From: an uncultured Eubacteriales bacterium
GTDB taxonomy: Bacteria; Bacillota; Clostridia; Peptostreptococcales; Anaerovoracaceae
DNA: 64,000 nt
Assembly: GCA_900320285.1 (NCBI GenBank)
Contig: ONRQ01000001.1
Coordinates: forward strand, 111,004-175,003
Reading direction: 5' to 3'
Under the pieces are notes generated by a model. The model searched no databases and had not been told where the DNA came from. It was given only the letters and a program-made list of their open reading frames with translations. The position numbers and the translations under genes were made by a program. Shown one piece after another: positions 48,552-56,720 of this stretch; position 1 is the stretch's first letter, and each line of letters begins with the position of its first letter.

Positions 48552-50102
48552 CTACACTTCCTTGATCTGTCTTACAACGTCCATGATGGTGCCGTCGCGC
48601 GCTTCGATTATGCCTACTACCCTGTCTTCGAACTCCACTTTATCAGGTTCGCCGACTATTGAATAAGCAATATCACGGAGCTCTTCGATGGTCTTGAGAG
48701 GCACACACTCAGCTTCCTTCAGTGCCTGCAGAATATCCTGCCTTGCCGGATTTACCGCTACTCCGTAGTCCGTAACGACTACATCGATACTCTCGCCCGG
48801 TGTTGTAACTGTCGTAACTTCGGAGCAGATCGCCGGTATTCTTCCCTGCAGCAGTGGGCAGATAACTATCGCACATTTTGCGCCCTGAGCTGTATCCGGG
48901 TGTCCTCCCTGAGCTCCGGTTATCATGCCGTCAGATCCGACAACTACGTTGCAGTTGAAGTGTACATCTACCTCCAGCGATGCCAGTACTACGTAGTCGA
49001 GCTTGTTTACGACAGCACCCTTGTTGAGAGGGTTCGCGTAAACGGCAGCCGGAATCCTGTGGTGGTTCACGTTCTTGAGGCTCTTAACCGCATCGAGGTC
49101 GAAGTCCTGTACGTCGAGCATGACGTCAGCCATGCCATCGTCGAGGAGCTTGCACATTGCCTTTGTGAGGCCGCCTACACCGAATCCCATGCGGATGTTG
49201 CGCTCTCTCATGATGTCTGCAAGGTACTGTGTCGAAGCGATCGAAGCTCCGCCTACACCTGTCTGATATGAGAAGCCGTCCTTGAACCAAGGTGTATTTA
49301 CCACTACATCTGTGCAGTACTGCGCCATGAGCAGCTTTCTCTGATCGGTGGTCGGCTTTGCGGCGCCTGTCGCGATCTTTGAAGGAATACCTATCTCATC
49401 GACTACACAAACGTAGTCAACTTTTGTCTGTGATATGTGTGCCGGGAAGTTCGGATACGGTACCAGACAGTCCGTGATCGCAACGCAGTGATCGGCATGG
49501 TTACCGTCAACTATCGCGTAGCTCAGTACGCCGCAGTCCGCCTTGCCTCCGATACCTCTCAGGTTACCGTAATCGTCAGCGGTCGGGGCTCCGATAAAAG
49601 CGATATCAATGTGGCTCTCTCCGGTCGCTATCGATCTTACACGTCCGCCATGCGAACGCATTATGGCCAGACCCTTCAGCTTTCCCTTGGAGATCGCCTC
49701 ACCTATGCCTCCTCTGACTCCCGACGACTCAATATTCGTGATGGTGCCGTCTTCTATCATCGGAACGAGCGCACTGTGCGCCTTGCCGAGCGAAGTAGCG
49801 CATATCCTTATATCTTTGAGACCCATGTCATGGATCTCTTTCATTACCATGTTGACTATCAGGTCTCCGTCACGGAAGTGGTGATGGAACGATACAGTCA
49901 TACCGTCGTGCGCATCGCACTTCTCCAGAGCCTCCCTGATACTTCCTACCAGCTTGGATTTCTGGTTATTTATTACCGGACGTATCGTAGGCCCGTGGAG
50001 TGTGATCGGCTTGTCGTCGCGGTAATAGTTGCCCTGAAACGGCTCTTTCCCGGTGATCTCAATTATCTCTTCCGGGATCTCTCTTCCTACTGCGTTTTTC
50101 AT
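48552..50102 (-). CDS. citF: Citrate lyase alpha subunit
   Basis: CitF (516 aa) swaps acetyl for citrate on the acyl carrier CitD. Conserved blocks: GMTVSFHHHFRDGDLIVNMV, SSGVRGGIGEAISKGKLKG, SHGGRVRSIATGE, GAPTADDYGNLRGIGGKADC, TGVGGASIASTQYLA and TTPGESIDVVVTDYGVAVNP. The ATG at 50102 lies just after the citE stop with GGGGGAT ahead; an upstream start would overlap citE. Confidence 0.97.
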   Translation of the reverse strand: MKNAVGREIPEEIIEITGKEPFQGNYYRDDKPITLHGPTIRPVINNQKSKLVGSIREALEKCDAHDGMTVSFHHHFRDGDLIVNMVMKEIHDMGLKDIRICATSLGKAHSALVPMIEDGTITNIESSGVRGGIGEAISKGKLKGLAIMRSHGGRVRSIATGESHIDIAFIGAPTADDYGNLRGIGGKADCGVLSYAIVDGNHADHCVAITDCLVPYPNFPAHISQTKVDYVCVVDEIGIPSKIATGAAKPTTDQRKLLMAQYCTDVVVNTPWFKDGFSYQTGVGGASIASTQYLADIMRERNIRMGFGVGGLTKAMCKLLDDGMADVMLDVQDFDLDAVKSLKNVNHHRIPAAVYANPLNKGAVVNKLDYVVLASLEVDVHFNCNVVVGSDGMITGAQGGHPDTAQGAKCAIVICPLLQGRIPAICSEVTTVTTPGESIDVVVTDYGVAVNPARQDILQALKEAECVPLKTIEELRDIAYSIVGEPDKVEFEDRVVGIIEARDGTIMDVVRQIKEV

Positions 50103-50103
50103 G

Positions 50104-51006
50104 CTACAGATCCCCCTTATATACACCTGATGCCTTTGCCAGGGCTATCGTTCTCTTTGCGCCGTCGTAGAATGCGATGTCTATCATCTTGCCGTCCACC
50201 GTGAATACTCCTATTCCCTGAGCTTTCTTGGTGTCGATCTCCTTGATGACCTTCTCTGCGAAAATGACAGACTTCTCACTCGGCGTATATATTTCATGGA
50301 CGACAGGGATCTGGCGCGGATTGACTATGGATTTTCCGTCAAAGCCCATGGAATGAATGATCTCGGTTTCCCTTCTGAAGCCTTCCATGTCGTCAAGGTT
50401 AGTCCATACTGTATCAAAGCACTGAACCTTTGCCGCTCTTGCAGCTATTACCATATGCTGTCTGGCCCCCATGAACTCCACACCGGTTCCGGAGATAGGC
50501 ACCTGAAGGTCCTTGGAATAGTCCCCTCCAGAAAGGGCGATACCGAAGAGTCTCTCCGATGAGTCACAGATGCTCATGGCGTTGATGACACCTCTTGCAG
50601 ACTCGAGAGCTGCCATGATGAGCACGCTTCCTTCAGGTCTGCTGAATTCTCTCTCAGCTTCTGCGATGGCGTACTCAACAGTGCGCACATCATCAGCAGT
50701 CTCAGTCTTAGGAATGCGGATGGAGTCGCATCCTCCCGCAACGGCGCATCTTATATCCTCACGCCAGAGGTTTGTATCGAGTCCGTTGATGCGGACTACT
50801 CTCTCAACACCTCTGTAGTCTATCTCCTGCAGGGCGTGATAAAGTGAGTAACGCGCTGCATCTTTTTCTCTCTCAGCTACGGCATCCTCAAGGTCCAGCA
50901 TGATCGAGTCCGGTTTATACACGTACGGGTCCTTGATCAGGCTCGGTTTCTGACAGTTCAGAAACATCATGGTGCGGCGCAGGCGGTATTTATTAGGATT
51001 GCTCAT
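50104..51006 (-). CDS. citE: Citrate lyase beta subunit
   Basis: CitE (300 aa) cleaves citryl-CitD to oxaloacetate and acetyl-CitD. The HpcH/HpaI-type barrel shows SIMLDLEDAVAEREKDAARY, VVRINGLDTNLWREDI, IRIPKTETADDV, the LIMAALESARGVINA glutamate and FGIALSGGDYSKDL. It overlaps citD by four bases (ATGA), implying coupling. The length and motifs match true CitE rather than stand-alone CitE-like proteins. Confidence 0.97.
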   Translation of the reverse strand: MSNPNKYRLRRTMMFLNCQKPSLIKDPYVYKPDSIMLDLEDAVAEREKDAARYSLYHALQEIDYRGVERVVRINGLDTNLWREDIRCAVAGGCDSIRIPKTETADDVRTVEYAIAEAEREFSRPEGSVLIMAALESARGVINAMSICDSSERLFGIALSGGDYSKDLQVPISGTGVEFMGARQHMVIAARAAKVQCFDTVWTNLDDMEGFRRETEIIHSMGFDGKSIVNPRQIPVVHEIYTPSEKSVIFAEKVIKEIDTKKAQGIGVFTVDGKMIDIAFYDGAKRTIALAKASGVYKGDL

Positions 51007-51302
51007 TTTATCATACCTCCCCAGTTGATCCTGCCTTCGTGCTCAGCAGCGCGCATCACGGCGCACTCCACTCTGGCCTTAATGGTGCAGTCAAGAGCGC
51101 CCTTGTCGACTATGCTTACTCTGGCATTGCGTACCCCAAGACGCTTCAGAGTCGCAAGCGCGACCTTTCTTATCTGCCGTCCGTACTGCCTTATCACAGC
51201 ACTTTCAAGTTCGAGCTCTATGCCCTTTTTTGCCGGCTCGACCGTGACCATGCAGTCGCTGCTCTCAAGAGTGCCCGCAACTGCGATTTTTTTGATTTCC
51301 AT
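51003..51302 (-). CDS. citD: Citrate lyase acyl carrier protein (gamma subunit)
   Basis: CitD (99 aa) carries the phosphoribosyl-dephospho-CoA arm on a serine in AGTLESSDCMVTVEP (Ser14/15). The later VRNARVSIVDKGALDCTIKAR is family-typical. The ATG at 51302 follows GGGAGG; the longer frame adds 14 unlike residues. It lies 22 bp after the aconitase gene, so citD-E-F follow aconitase in one operon. Confidence 0.95.
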   Translation of the reverse strand: MEIKKIAVAGTLESSDCMVTVEPAKKGIELELESAVIRQYGRQIRKVALATLKRLGVRNARVSIVDKGALDCTIKARVECAVMRAAEHEGRINWGGMIK

Positions 51303-51324
51303 GGTTTTCCTCCCCGGTAAATCC

Positions 51325-53568
51325 CTATTTATTCTGCGCCGCATAATAATTCATGAGGCAGCCTTTGAGGATAATTTCCTTTTCATCAGCGGTGAGACCT
51401 TTGACATATAAGGTCAGATCGCAGACCGACCCGTCCTTACGTATGGCTTTTGCAGGAATCTCTTCCTGTCCGCTCTCGATAGCGGTACGGATGCCCGGCA
51501 CGAATACGAAATCGCCTTCTTCATAAGGGAACTCGTCTCCCTCTGCGAGCGTGAACGGCAGGATGCCCCAGTTGATGCAATTGCTGCGGTAGCGCTTTGT
51601 GGCGTACTCATAGCAGATGTTTGCGAAACCGCCAAGCACTTTCTGACACGATGCCGCCTGCTCACGGGCAGATCCGTCGCCCGGCTTGTTGGCGAATACG
51701 CATGAGCCGAACTGTGTATTCTTAAGGAGTTCATCAGCGTCTCCGACAGCTCCGAGAGCCTTAATCATCTTTGCAGGTTTCTCCCCTTCACGGCGTGCAG
51801 CCTCATCAGCAGCTACCGCTTTGGAGCGGCCTACGTATTCCGGAACGCGACGCGAAAGTGCGAATTCCGAGAGGCGGAGCGGATTGCTCCTGTATGAGCT
51901 TGTCTCGCCCGACGGTATCAGCTCGTCTGTTGTTGTTACAGGATCTCTGATAACCGCTGCGAGCTCCAGCAGCATGTTGTCTGTAAGTTCATACATCTTA
52001 GGCCAGTCTGTGATATTCGGTCCGAGGATGAGCTCTGTGTCCGGATCCGCCTTGCCGAATCCGTAGTAGCAGCGCTTCTTGTATACTTCGTTATCGAATG
52101 TGTACGGGACCTGTTCTGTCTCGTAATCTATGTCTGTAGCTGCGGTTATGTACCCGCCGTTTTTAGCGGTCGCGGCTATCGATCTTGAATCCATCAGTGC
52201 AACGGCGCTTATCTGTCCCTCGCCCGGCTTTGATCCTTCGCGGTTAGGGAAGTTTCTTGTTGTATGGCGGAGAGAGAGCCCGTTGTTTGCCGGTACATCT
52301 CCTGCTCCGAAGCAAGGTCCGCAGAACGAAGGCTTTATTACGGCTCCGGCCTCAAGCAGCGCCTCAGTCTTGCCTGCACGTGTGAGAGCCAGGCTCGTAG
52401 GAACACTGGTAGGATACACTGAAAGCGAGAAGTATCCGTTGCCTGTGCTTCCGTCCTTAAGTATGTCTGCAGCCTCGACTATGTTGTCGAAGATACCGCC
52501 CGAGCAGCCCGCGATTATGCCCTGATTGGCCAGAACACCCTTTTCGCTGACCTTTGACCTGAGGTCGAGATGTGCCTTAGGGAACTTCTTTGCGGCCTCA
52601 GCCTCAACTCCGGCAAGGATCTCATCAGCATTCTCCAGAAATTCATGTATCGTATATGCGTTTGAAGGATGGAAAGGAAGTGCTATCATCGCCTCCATCT
52701 TATCGAGTTCGATTGTTATTATCGCGTCGTAGTACGCGCCTTCCTTCGGCTCAAGTTTCTTATAGCACTCCGGGCGCTTGTGGATCTCATAGTACTTCTT
52801 TATCTCTTCATCGGTTGCCCATATGGACGAGAGGCAGGTGGTCTCAGTCGTCATTACGTCGATGCCGCTTCTGAAATCGTAAGGCAGATATTCAAGACCC
52901 GGCCCCGCAAACTCGAGGACCTTGTTCTTGACCAGTCCCTGTCCGAAGGTCTCCTTCACGAGAGCTATGGCTACATCGTGAGGTCCGATTCCCTTTTTAG
53001 GTTTGCCGGTCACATAGCAGAGCACTACTTCAGGCGGAGTGATGTCCCATGTATTCTTAAGGAGCTGTTTTACGAGCTCCGGTCCGCCCTCTCCTACACC
53101 CATGGTTCCAAGGGCACCATAGCGTGTGTGACTGTCCGATCCGAGTATCATATTTCCGCAGGCAGCCAGCTCCTCTCTTGCGTATGAGTGGATAACACTC
53201 TGGTTTGCAGGAACATAAATGCCGCCGTATTTCTTTGCGGCAGACAGACCGAATACATGGTCGTCCTCATTTATGGTGCCTCCGACAGCGCAAAGGCTGT
53301 TGTGGCAGTTCGTCATAGCATATGGGATCGGGAACTCAGTGAGCCCGCTTGCTCTGGCTGTCTGAATAATCCCGACGTATGTGATATCGTGCGAAACAAG
53401 CGCATCAAAGCTGATATGGAAAATACCGTCATCAGACTGGGCGCGGTGAGCGTTCAGTATCTGATAAGCGATAGTGCCGTTCCTTCCGGCACTTTTATCA
53501 GCATCCGGTGCTGCATTCTGTGGAGCACCATTGTGCCATTCTGTACCTTGCTGATGATACTTGATCAT
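51325..53568 (-). CDS. Aconitate hydratase family protein
   Basis: A 747-aa [4Fe-4S] hydratase interconverting citrate and isocitrate, in the large single-chain group often annotated hydratase/YbhJ-like. Cluster and active-site stretches: ILGSDSHTRYGALGTMGVGEG, IIAGCSGGIFDNIVEAA (Cys), PSFCGPCFGAGDVPANNGLS (two Cys), TRNFPNREGSKPGEGQ, and the swivel domain YATKRYRSNCINWGILPF. The ATG at 53568 follows GGAAGG; the longer frame begins with TTG. It is the first gene of the operon with citrate lyase and isocitrate dehydrogenase. Aconitase fits the context best. Confidence 0.9.
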   Translation of the reverse strand: MIKYHQQGTEWHNGAPQNAAPDADKSAGRNGTIAYQILNAHRAQSDDGIFHISFDALVSHDITYVGIIQTARASGLTEFPIPYAMTNCHNSLCAVGGTINEDDHVFGLSAAKKYGGIYVPANQSVIHSYAREELAACGNMILGSDSHTRYGALGTMGVGEGGPELVKQLLKNTWDITPPEVVLCYVTGKPKKGIGPHDVAIALVKETFGQGLVKNKVLEFAGPGLEYLPYDFRSGIDVMTTETTCLSSIWATDEEIKKYYEIHKRPECYKKLEPKEGAYYDAIITIELDKMEAMIALPFHPSNAYTIHEFLENADEILAGVEAEAAKKFPKAHLDLRSKVSEKGVLANQGIIAGCSGGIFDNIVEAADILKDGSTGNGYFSLSVYPTSVPTSLALTRAGKTEALLEAGAVIKPSFCGPCFGAGDVPANNGLSLRHTTRNFPNREGSKPGEGQISAVALMDSRSIAATAKNGGYITAATDIDYETEQVPYTFDNEVYKKRCYYGFGKADPDTELILGPNITDWPKMYELTDNMLLELAAVIRDPVTTTDELIPSGETSSYRSNPLRLSEFALSRRVPEYVGRSKAVAADEAARREGEKPAKMIKALGAVGDADELLKNTQFGSCVFANKPGDGSAREQAASCQKVLGGFANICYEYATKRYRSNCINWGILPFTLAEGDEFPYEEGDFVFVPGIRTAIESGQEEIPAKAIRKDGSVCDLTLYVKGLTADEKEIILKGCLMNYYAAQNK

Positions 53569-53642
53569 TGTTTCCTTCCTTTCCTGAAACAATATGGTTT
53601 TATTTTATTTTTTGCTGCGGGAACAAACTTCCCATCAATTTG

Positions 53643-53710
53643 ATTATAAGATTGCAACTGCAGTAATTCCAATACATTTTACCCAAAAAATGATAGAGAC
53701 TCTCTATCAT
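53643..53710 (-). promoter_or_regulatory. Aconitase-citrate operon promoter region with palindrome
   Basis: A possible promoter on minus is TTGGAA (53672-53667), 18 bases, TATAAT (53648-53643). Upstream lies a perfect palindrome ATGATAGAGA-C-TCTCTATCAT (53690-53710) flanked by A- and T-runs. It could be an operator near -55, or a bidirectional terminator shielding the divergent genes. Confidence 0.5.
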
Positions 53711-53772
53711 TTTTGTTTTTTCATGTTTTTCATTTTAATGCCGGTATGCCGCATAAATTCCGCCATTCTTTA

Positions 53773-53815
53773 TTGACTTTATGAGCTAAAAGGGTATACT
53801 GAAATTGTATACAAT
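53773..53815 (+). promoter_or_regulatory. Promoter and GTATAC operator of the GntR gene
   Basis: TTGACT (53773-53778), 16 bases, TATACT (53795-53800). The perfect palindrome ATTGTATACAAT (53804-53815) covers the expected start point, and a second GTATAC is at 53794-53799. This is the classic site type for FCD-type GntR regulators and suggests autorepression. Confidence 0.7.
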
Positions 53816-53849
53816 AGATGCCGATGTATGGAATTTGTTGAGGTAAAAA

Positions 53850-54509
53850 ATGGATATGATCAGCGGAGAAAAATCGAACCAGCCATTATCAGCCGGGTTA
53901 TATGCAGAGCTTCAGAAGGACATCCTGTCGGGCAATCTGCCTGATGGCAGCAAGCTAACCGAACAGACCATCTGCAAAAGATACAATGTGAGCCGGACCC
54001 CGGTCAGGGAAGCCTTCAGGCAGCTGGAAGCAGACGGTCTCATAGAGAACATACCTAACCGCGGCGCTTTTGTGACAGGCCTCACAAAGCGCGACATCTC
54101 AGACCTTTTCGATCTGAGGATACTCTTTGAAGTGCAGGCCGTGGAATGGGCTATAAAGAGAATGAGCAGTGAAGAGATTGACAGGCTTGCAGAAAGCATG
54201 GAATTCATGGAGTTTTATACTCTGAAAGAAGATGTTGAAAAAGTGCTGTCTTTCAACACGCAGTTCCACAACATAATATATGCGGGCACAAAAAACAGGA
54301 TGATACAGAAGACCCTGTCGATCTATCATACCTATCTGAAATACTCAGCGCCTCATAAGACATATACAGAGGAAAGCCTAAAGGCCATTCTTGAAGAACA
54401 TAAAGCGATATATGAAGCCTTTGAAGCCAGGAATGCTGCCGCAGGGCGCAAGGCCATGGAGTTCCACATGGAGCAGTCCAAGCTCCGCCGCATAGCGCAG
54501 TATTTCTAG
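53850..54509 (+). CDS. GntR-family regulator, FCD subfamily
   Basis: A 219-aa repressor/activator. The N-terminal winged helix is GLYAELQKDILSGNLPDGSK with CKRYNVSRTPVREAFRQLEA and the wing LIENIPNRGAFV. The C-terminal all-helical FCD domain has DLFDLRILFEVQAVEWA, FNTQFHNIIYAGTKNRM and EEHKAIYEAFEARN, which bind a metal and usually an organic acid. It is divergent from the aconitase/citrate lyase operon, so control by citrate, isocitrate or 2-oxoglutarate is a sensible guess. Confidence 0.93.
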   Translation: MDMISGEKSNQPLSAGLYAELQKDILSGNLPDGSKLTEQTICKRYNVSRTPVREAFRQLEADGLIENIPNRGAFVTGLTKRDISDLFDLRILFEVQAVEWAIKRMSSEEIDRLAESMEFMEFYTLKEDVEKVLSFNTQFHNIIYAGTKNRMIQKTLSIYHTYLKYSAPHKTYTEESLKAILEEHKAIYEAFEARNAAAGRKAMEFHMEQSKLRRIAQYF

Positions 54510-54512
54510 CTT

Positions 54513-55283
54513 CTATACAACCTCAGGCGTGCAGTGCATGTGTGCAGGTCCGAGTACCCGGAACCCTTCTGCATGCGCGCACATATTACGAAGGCCGAAA
54601 TCAGCCGAACGCAGCTTCAGATACATCTGAAGCTGTTTTGTTTCTGTATATCCCTCAGGGAACTGGCTGACGTGGCAGCCGAAAAGCGCTTCATTCTGAA
54701 GCTCAAACATCTCCTTAGTCACCCTGACATAACGGTTAGGCTTTGCAGTCATGTAATACGCGATGCCCTTCACATCCGCAGCAGAAGCTCCGGCTCTCTC
54801 CATTATTCCCGGATACGGAGCCAGATATGCGACATGCGACGCGACGCGGCCGGCGTTCAGATGGTCTATGTGACACTCGCGTCCCGTATTAGGATCAGGC
54901 GCAAATATAAGATCGGGCCTGCACTCACCGACAGTCACGGCAATCCCCTTCTTCATGTCTTCATAGTCGTAGAACCCGCCGTCACACAGGTCAAGAAAAC
55001 GAACGTCGCTCACCCCCAGACGCTCAGCGGAAGCCAGTGACTCCTGCTTTCGGAGCGCAACGAGCTCATCGCCCTTTATGCCGCCGGAAAATCCGTCACC
55101 GTACCTTCCGTCAGTGAGTATCAGAAACGTGATCTGCTTTCCCTCCCTCGCGAGCTTTGCGACGGTTGCCCCGCACCCTATTTCTATGTCATCCGGATGC
55201 GGCCCTATGAATAAATACCTTGAAAAAGATTCTATCTTTGGTGCAGGGGCTGCGATCTTCAACGCCAGTTTTGTCAGACCCAT
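54513..55283 (-). CDS. PIG-L family deacetylase (LmbE-like)
   Basis: A 256-aa zinc-dependent N-acetyl-sugar deacetylase. Zinc ligands are in FIGPHPDDIEIGCGATVAK (His, Asp) and GRECHIDHLNAGRVAS (His). LILTDGRYGDG and RKQESLASAERLGVSDVRFL are typical. No signal peptide. Family members act on GlcNAc conjugates such as bacillithiol or mycothiol precursors or on antibiotics; the substrate is not known here. It converges with the GntR gene (3 bp apart) and is divergent from the ATP-grasp gene. Confidence 0.92.
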   Translation of the reverse strand: MGLTKLALKIAAPAPKIESFSRYLFIGPHPDDIEIGCGATVAKLAREGKQITFLILTDGRYGDGFSGGIKGDELVALRKQESLASAERLGVSDVRFLDLCDGGFYDYEDMKKGIAVTVGECRPDLIFAPDPNTGRECHIDHLNAGRVASHVAYLAPYPGIMERAGASAADVKGIAYYMTAKPNRYVRVTKEMFELQNEALFGCHVSQFPEGYTETKQLQMYLKLRSADFGLRNMCAHAEGFRVLGPAHMHCTPEVV

Positions 55284-55425
55284 ATCATTCTCCTGTCCTT
55301 ATCGCCGTGCTTAAGCCGTTTTACCTATTATAGCGTGTTTTTTGCGGGATATTGTAGTATTATCAAAACATCCATTCATACATGGCATCAGTTGTTAAGG
55401 GTATATAAACAGAAAAGAGATCTTT

Positions 55426-56646
55426 ATGAATTTTGTTTTCATCTCACCAAACTTTCCGGATAACTTCCGTAATTTCTGCGACAGACTGCACTTTAACGGC
55501 GTCAATGTTCTGGGCATCGGTGATGCTCCGTATGATTCGCTCAATGATGATCTGAAAAGAGCGCTGACTGAGTATTATAAAGTGGATTCCATGGAAGATT
55601 ACAGCCAGGTCTACCGCGCGGTCGCATATTTTGCTTTCAAGCACGGCCGTATTGACTGGATCGAATCCAATAACGAGTACTGGCTGGAGCTCGACGCTAA
55701 GCTGAGACAGGATTTCAACGTAACTACAGGCGTACAACCTGATGAGCTTGCGCTCTGGAAAAGCAAGGCGGCCATGAAGCCTGTCTACAAGGCTGCAGGT
55801 ATCCCTTCAGCCCGCCAGCACCGCGTGTCCACCATCGAGGATGCGCTGGCCTTCATCGATGAGATCGGCGGATATCCTGTTTTTGCAAAACCTAATGTAG
55901 GAGTCGGCGCAAGCGCGACATATAAGATAGAAAATGATGCAGACCTCAAAGCGTTCTTTGACGAAGTTTCAGGAAGCGACTACGTTATGGAGGAATACAT
56001 CGTAGGAGATATATATACTTATGATGCAATCTGCGATCAGAACGGGAAACCGATTTTTGAATCCACTTTAAGGTGTGTAAATGTCGCTGATTCAGTAAAC
56101 GACGGCACGGAGGCTATCATTTTTGTAATGCCTTACGTTCCTGAGCAGCTTCGTGAATACGGACGCAAGGCACTGAAGGGCTTCAAAGTAAAGAGCCGTT
56201 TTGTGCATTTTGAATTCTTCAGGCTGACCGAGGCGCGCAAGGGTCTCGCCGGCGTTGGTGATTTCATCGGGCTTGAAGTAAACATGCGTCCTGCGGGCGG
56301 TTTCATACCTGACATAATGAACTACTCTCACTCAACGGATGTATATAAAATATGGGCAGACATGGTATGTTACGGTCACAGCACAAAGCAGCAGGGAGGG
56401 CCTGACCGCTACTGTGTATTTATCGGCACCAAAGATACATTCACACACACGCATAGCCGCGATGAGATACTGTCGCGCTATGGTGACAGAATAACAATGT
56501 GCCAGCGCATGCCGGATGTCTTCGTGGCCGCCATGGGAAACCAGATGTATATGGCTCTCCTGGATACGGAGGACGATGTGCGCGAATTCGTCAGCTTCGT
56601 ACTGGACGAACAAGCCAGGCTGATAATGCCTACTCTATATGTATAA
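55426..56646 (+). CDS. ATP-grasp family ligase
   Basis: A 406-aa ATP-grasp enzyme joining a carboxylate to an amine or thiol using ATP. The N-terminal preATP domain starts NFVFISPNFPDNFRNFCDR. Within the grasp, YPVFAKPNVGVGASATYKIE contains the lysine and Gly-rich loop, YVMEEYIVGDIYTYDAICDQ the hinge, and FIGLEVNMRPAGGFIPDIMN the Mg2+-binding Glu/Asn pair. The ligand cannot be told from sequence. It is a single-gene unit with its own terminator, divergent from the PIG-L gene. Confidence 0.88.
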   Translation: MNFVFISPNFPDNFRNFCDRLHFNGVNVLGIGDAPYDSLNDDLKRALTEYYKVDSMEDYSQVYRAVAYFAFKHGRIDWIESNNEYWLELDAKLRQDFNVTTGVQPDELALWKSKAAMKPVYKAAGIPSARQHRVSTIEDALAFIDEIGGYPVFAKPNVGVGASATYKIENDADLKAFFDEVSGSDYVMEEYIVGDIYTYDAICDQNGKPIFESTLRCVNVADSVNDGTEAIIFVMPYVPEQLREYGRKALKGFKVKSRFVHFEFFRLTEARKGLAGVGDFIGLEVNMRPAGGFIPDIMNYSHSTDVYKIWADMVCYGHSTKQQGGPDRYCVFIGTKDTFTHTHSRDEILSRYGDRITMCQRMPDVFVAAMGNQMYMALLDTEDDVREFVSFVLDEQARLIMPTLYV

Positions 56647-56658
56647 CAGACACCAAAA

Positions 56659-56691
56659 GAGCCTGTGCATCTCTGCACAGGCTCCTTTTTA
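56659..56691 (+). terminator. Rho-independent terminator of the ATP-grasp gene
   Basis: GAGCCTGTGCA-TCTC-TGCACAGGCTC is an 11-bp perfect stem followed by CTTTTTAAG, 12 bases past the stop. Confidence 0.93.
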
Positions 56692-56720
56692 AGTTGTAAT
56701 CCTTTTTTCAGAATACCGCC

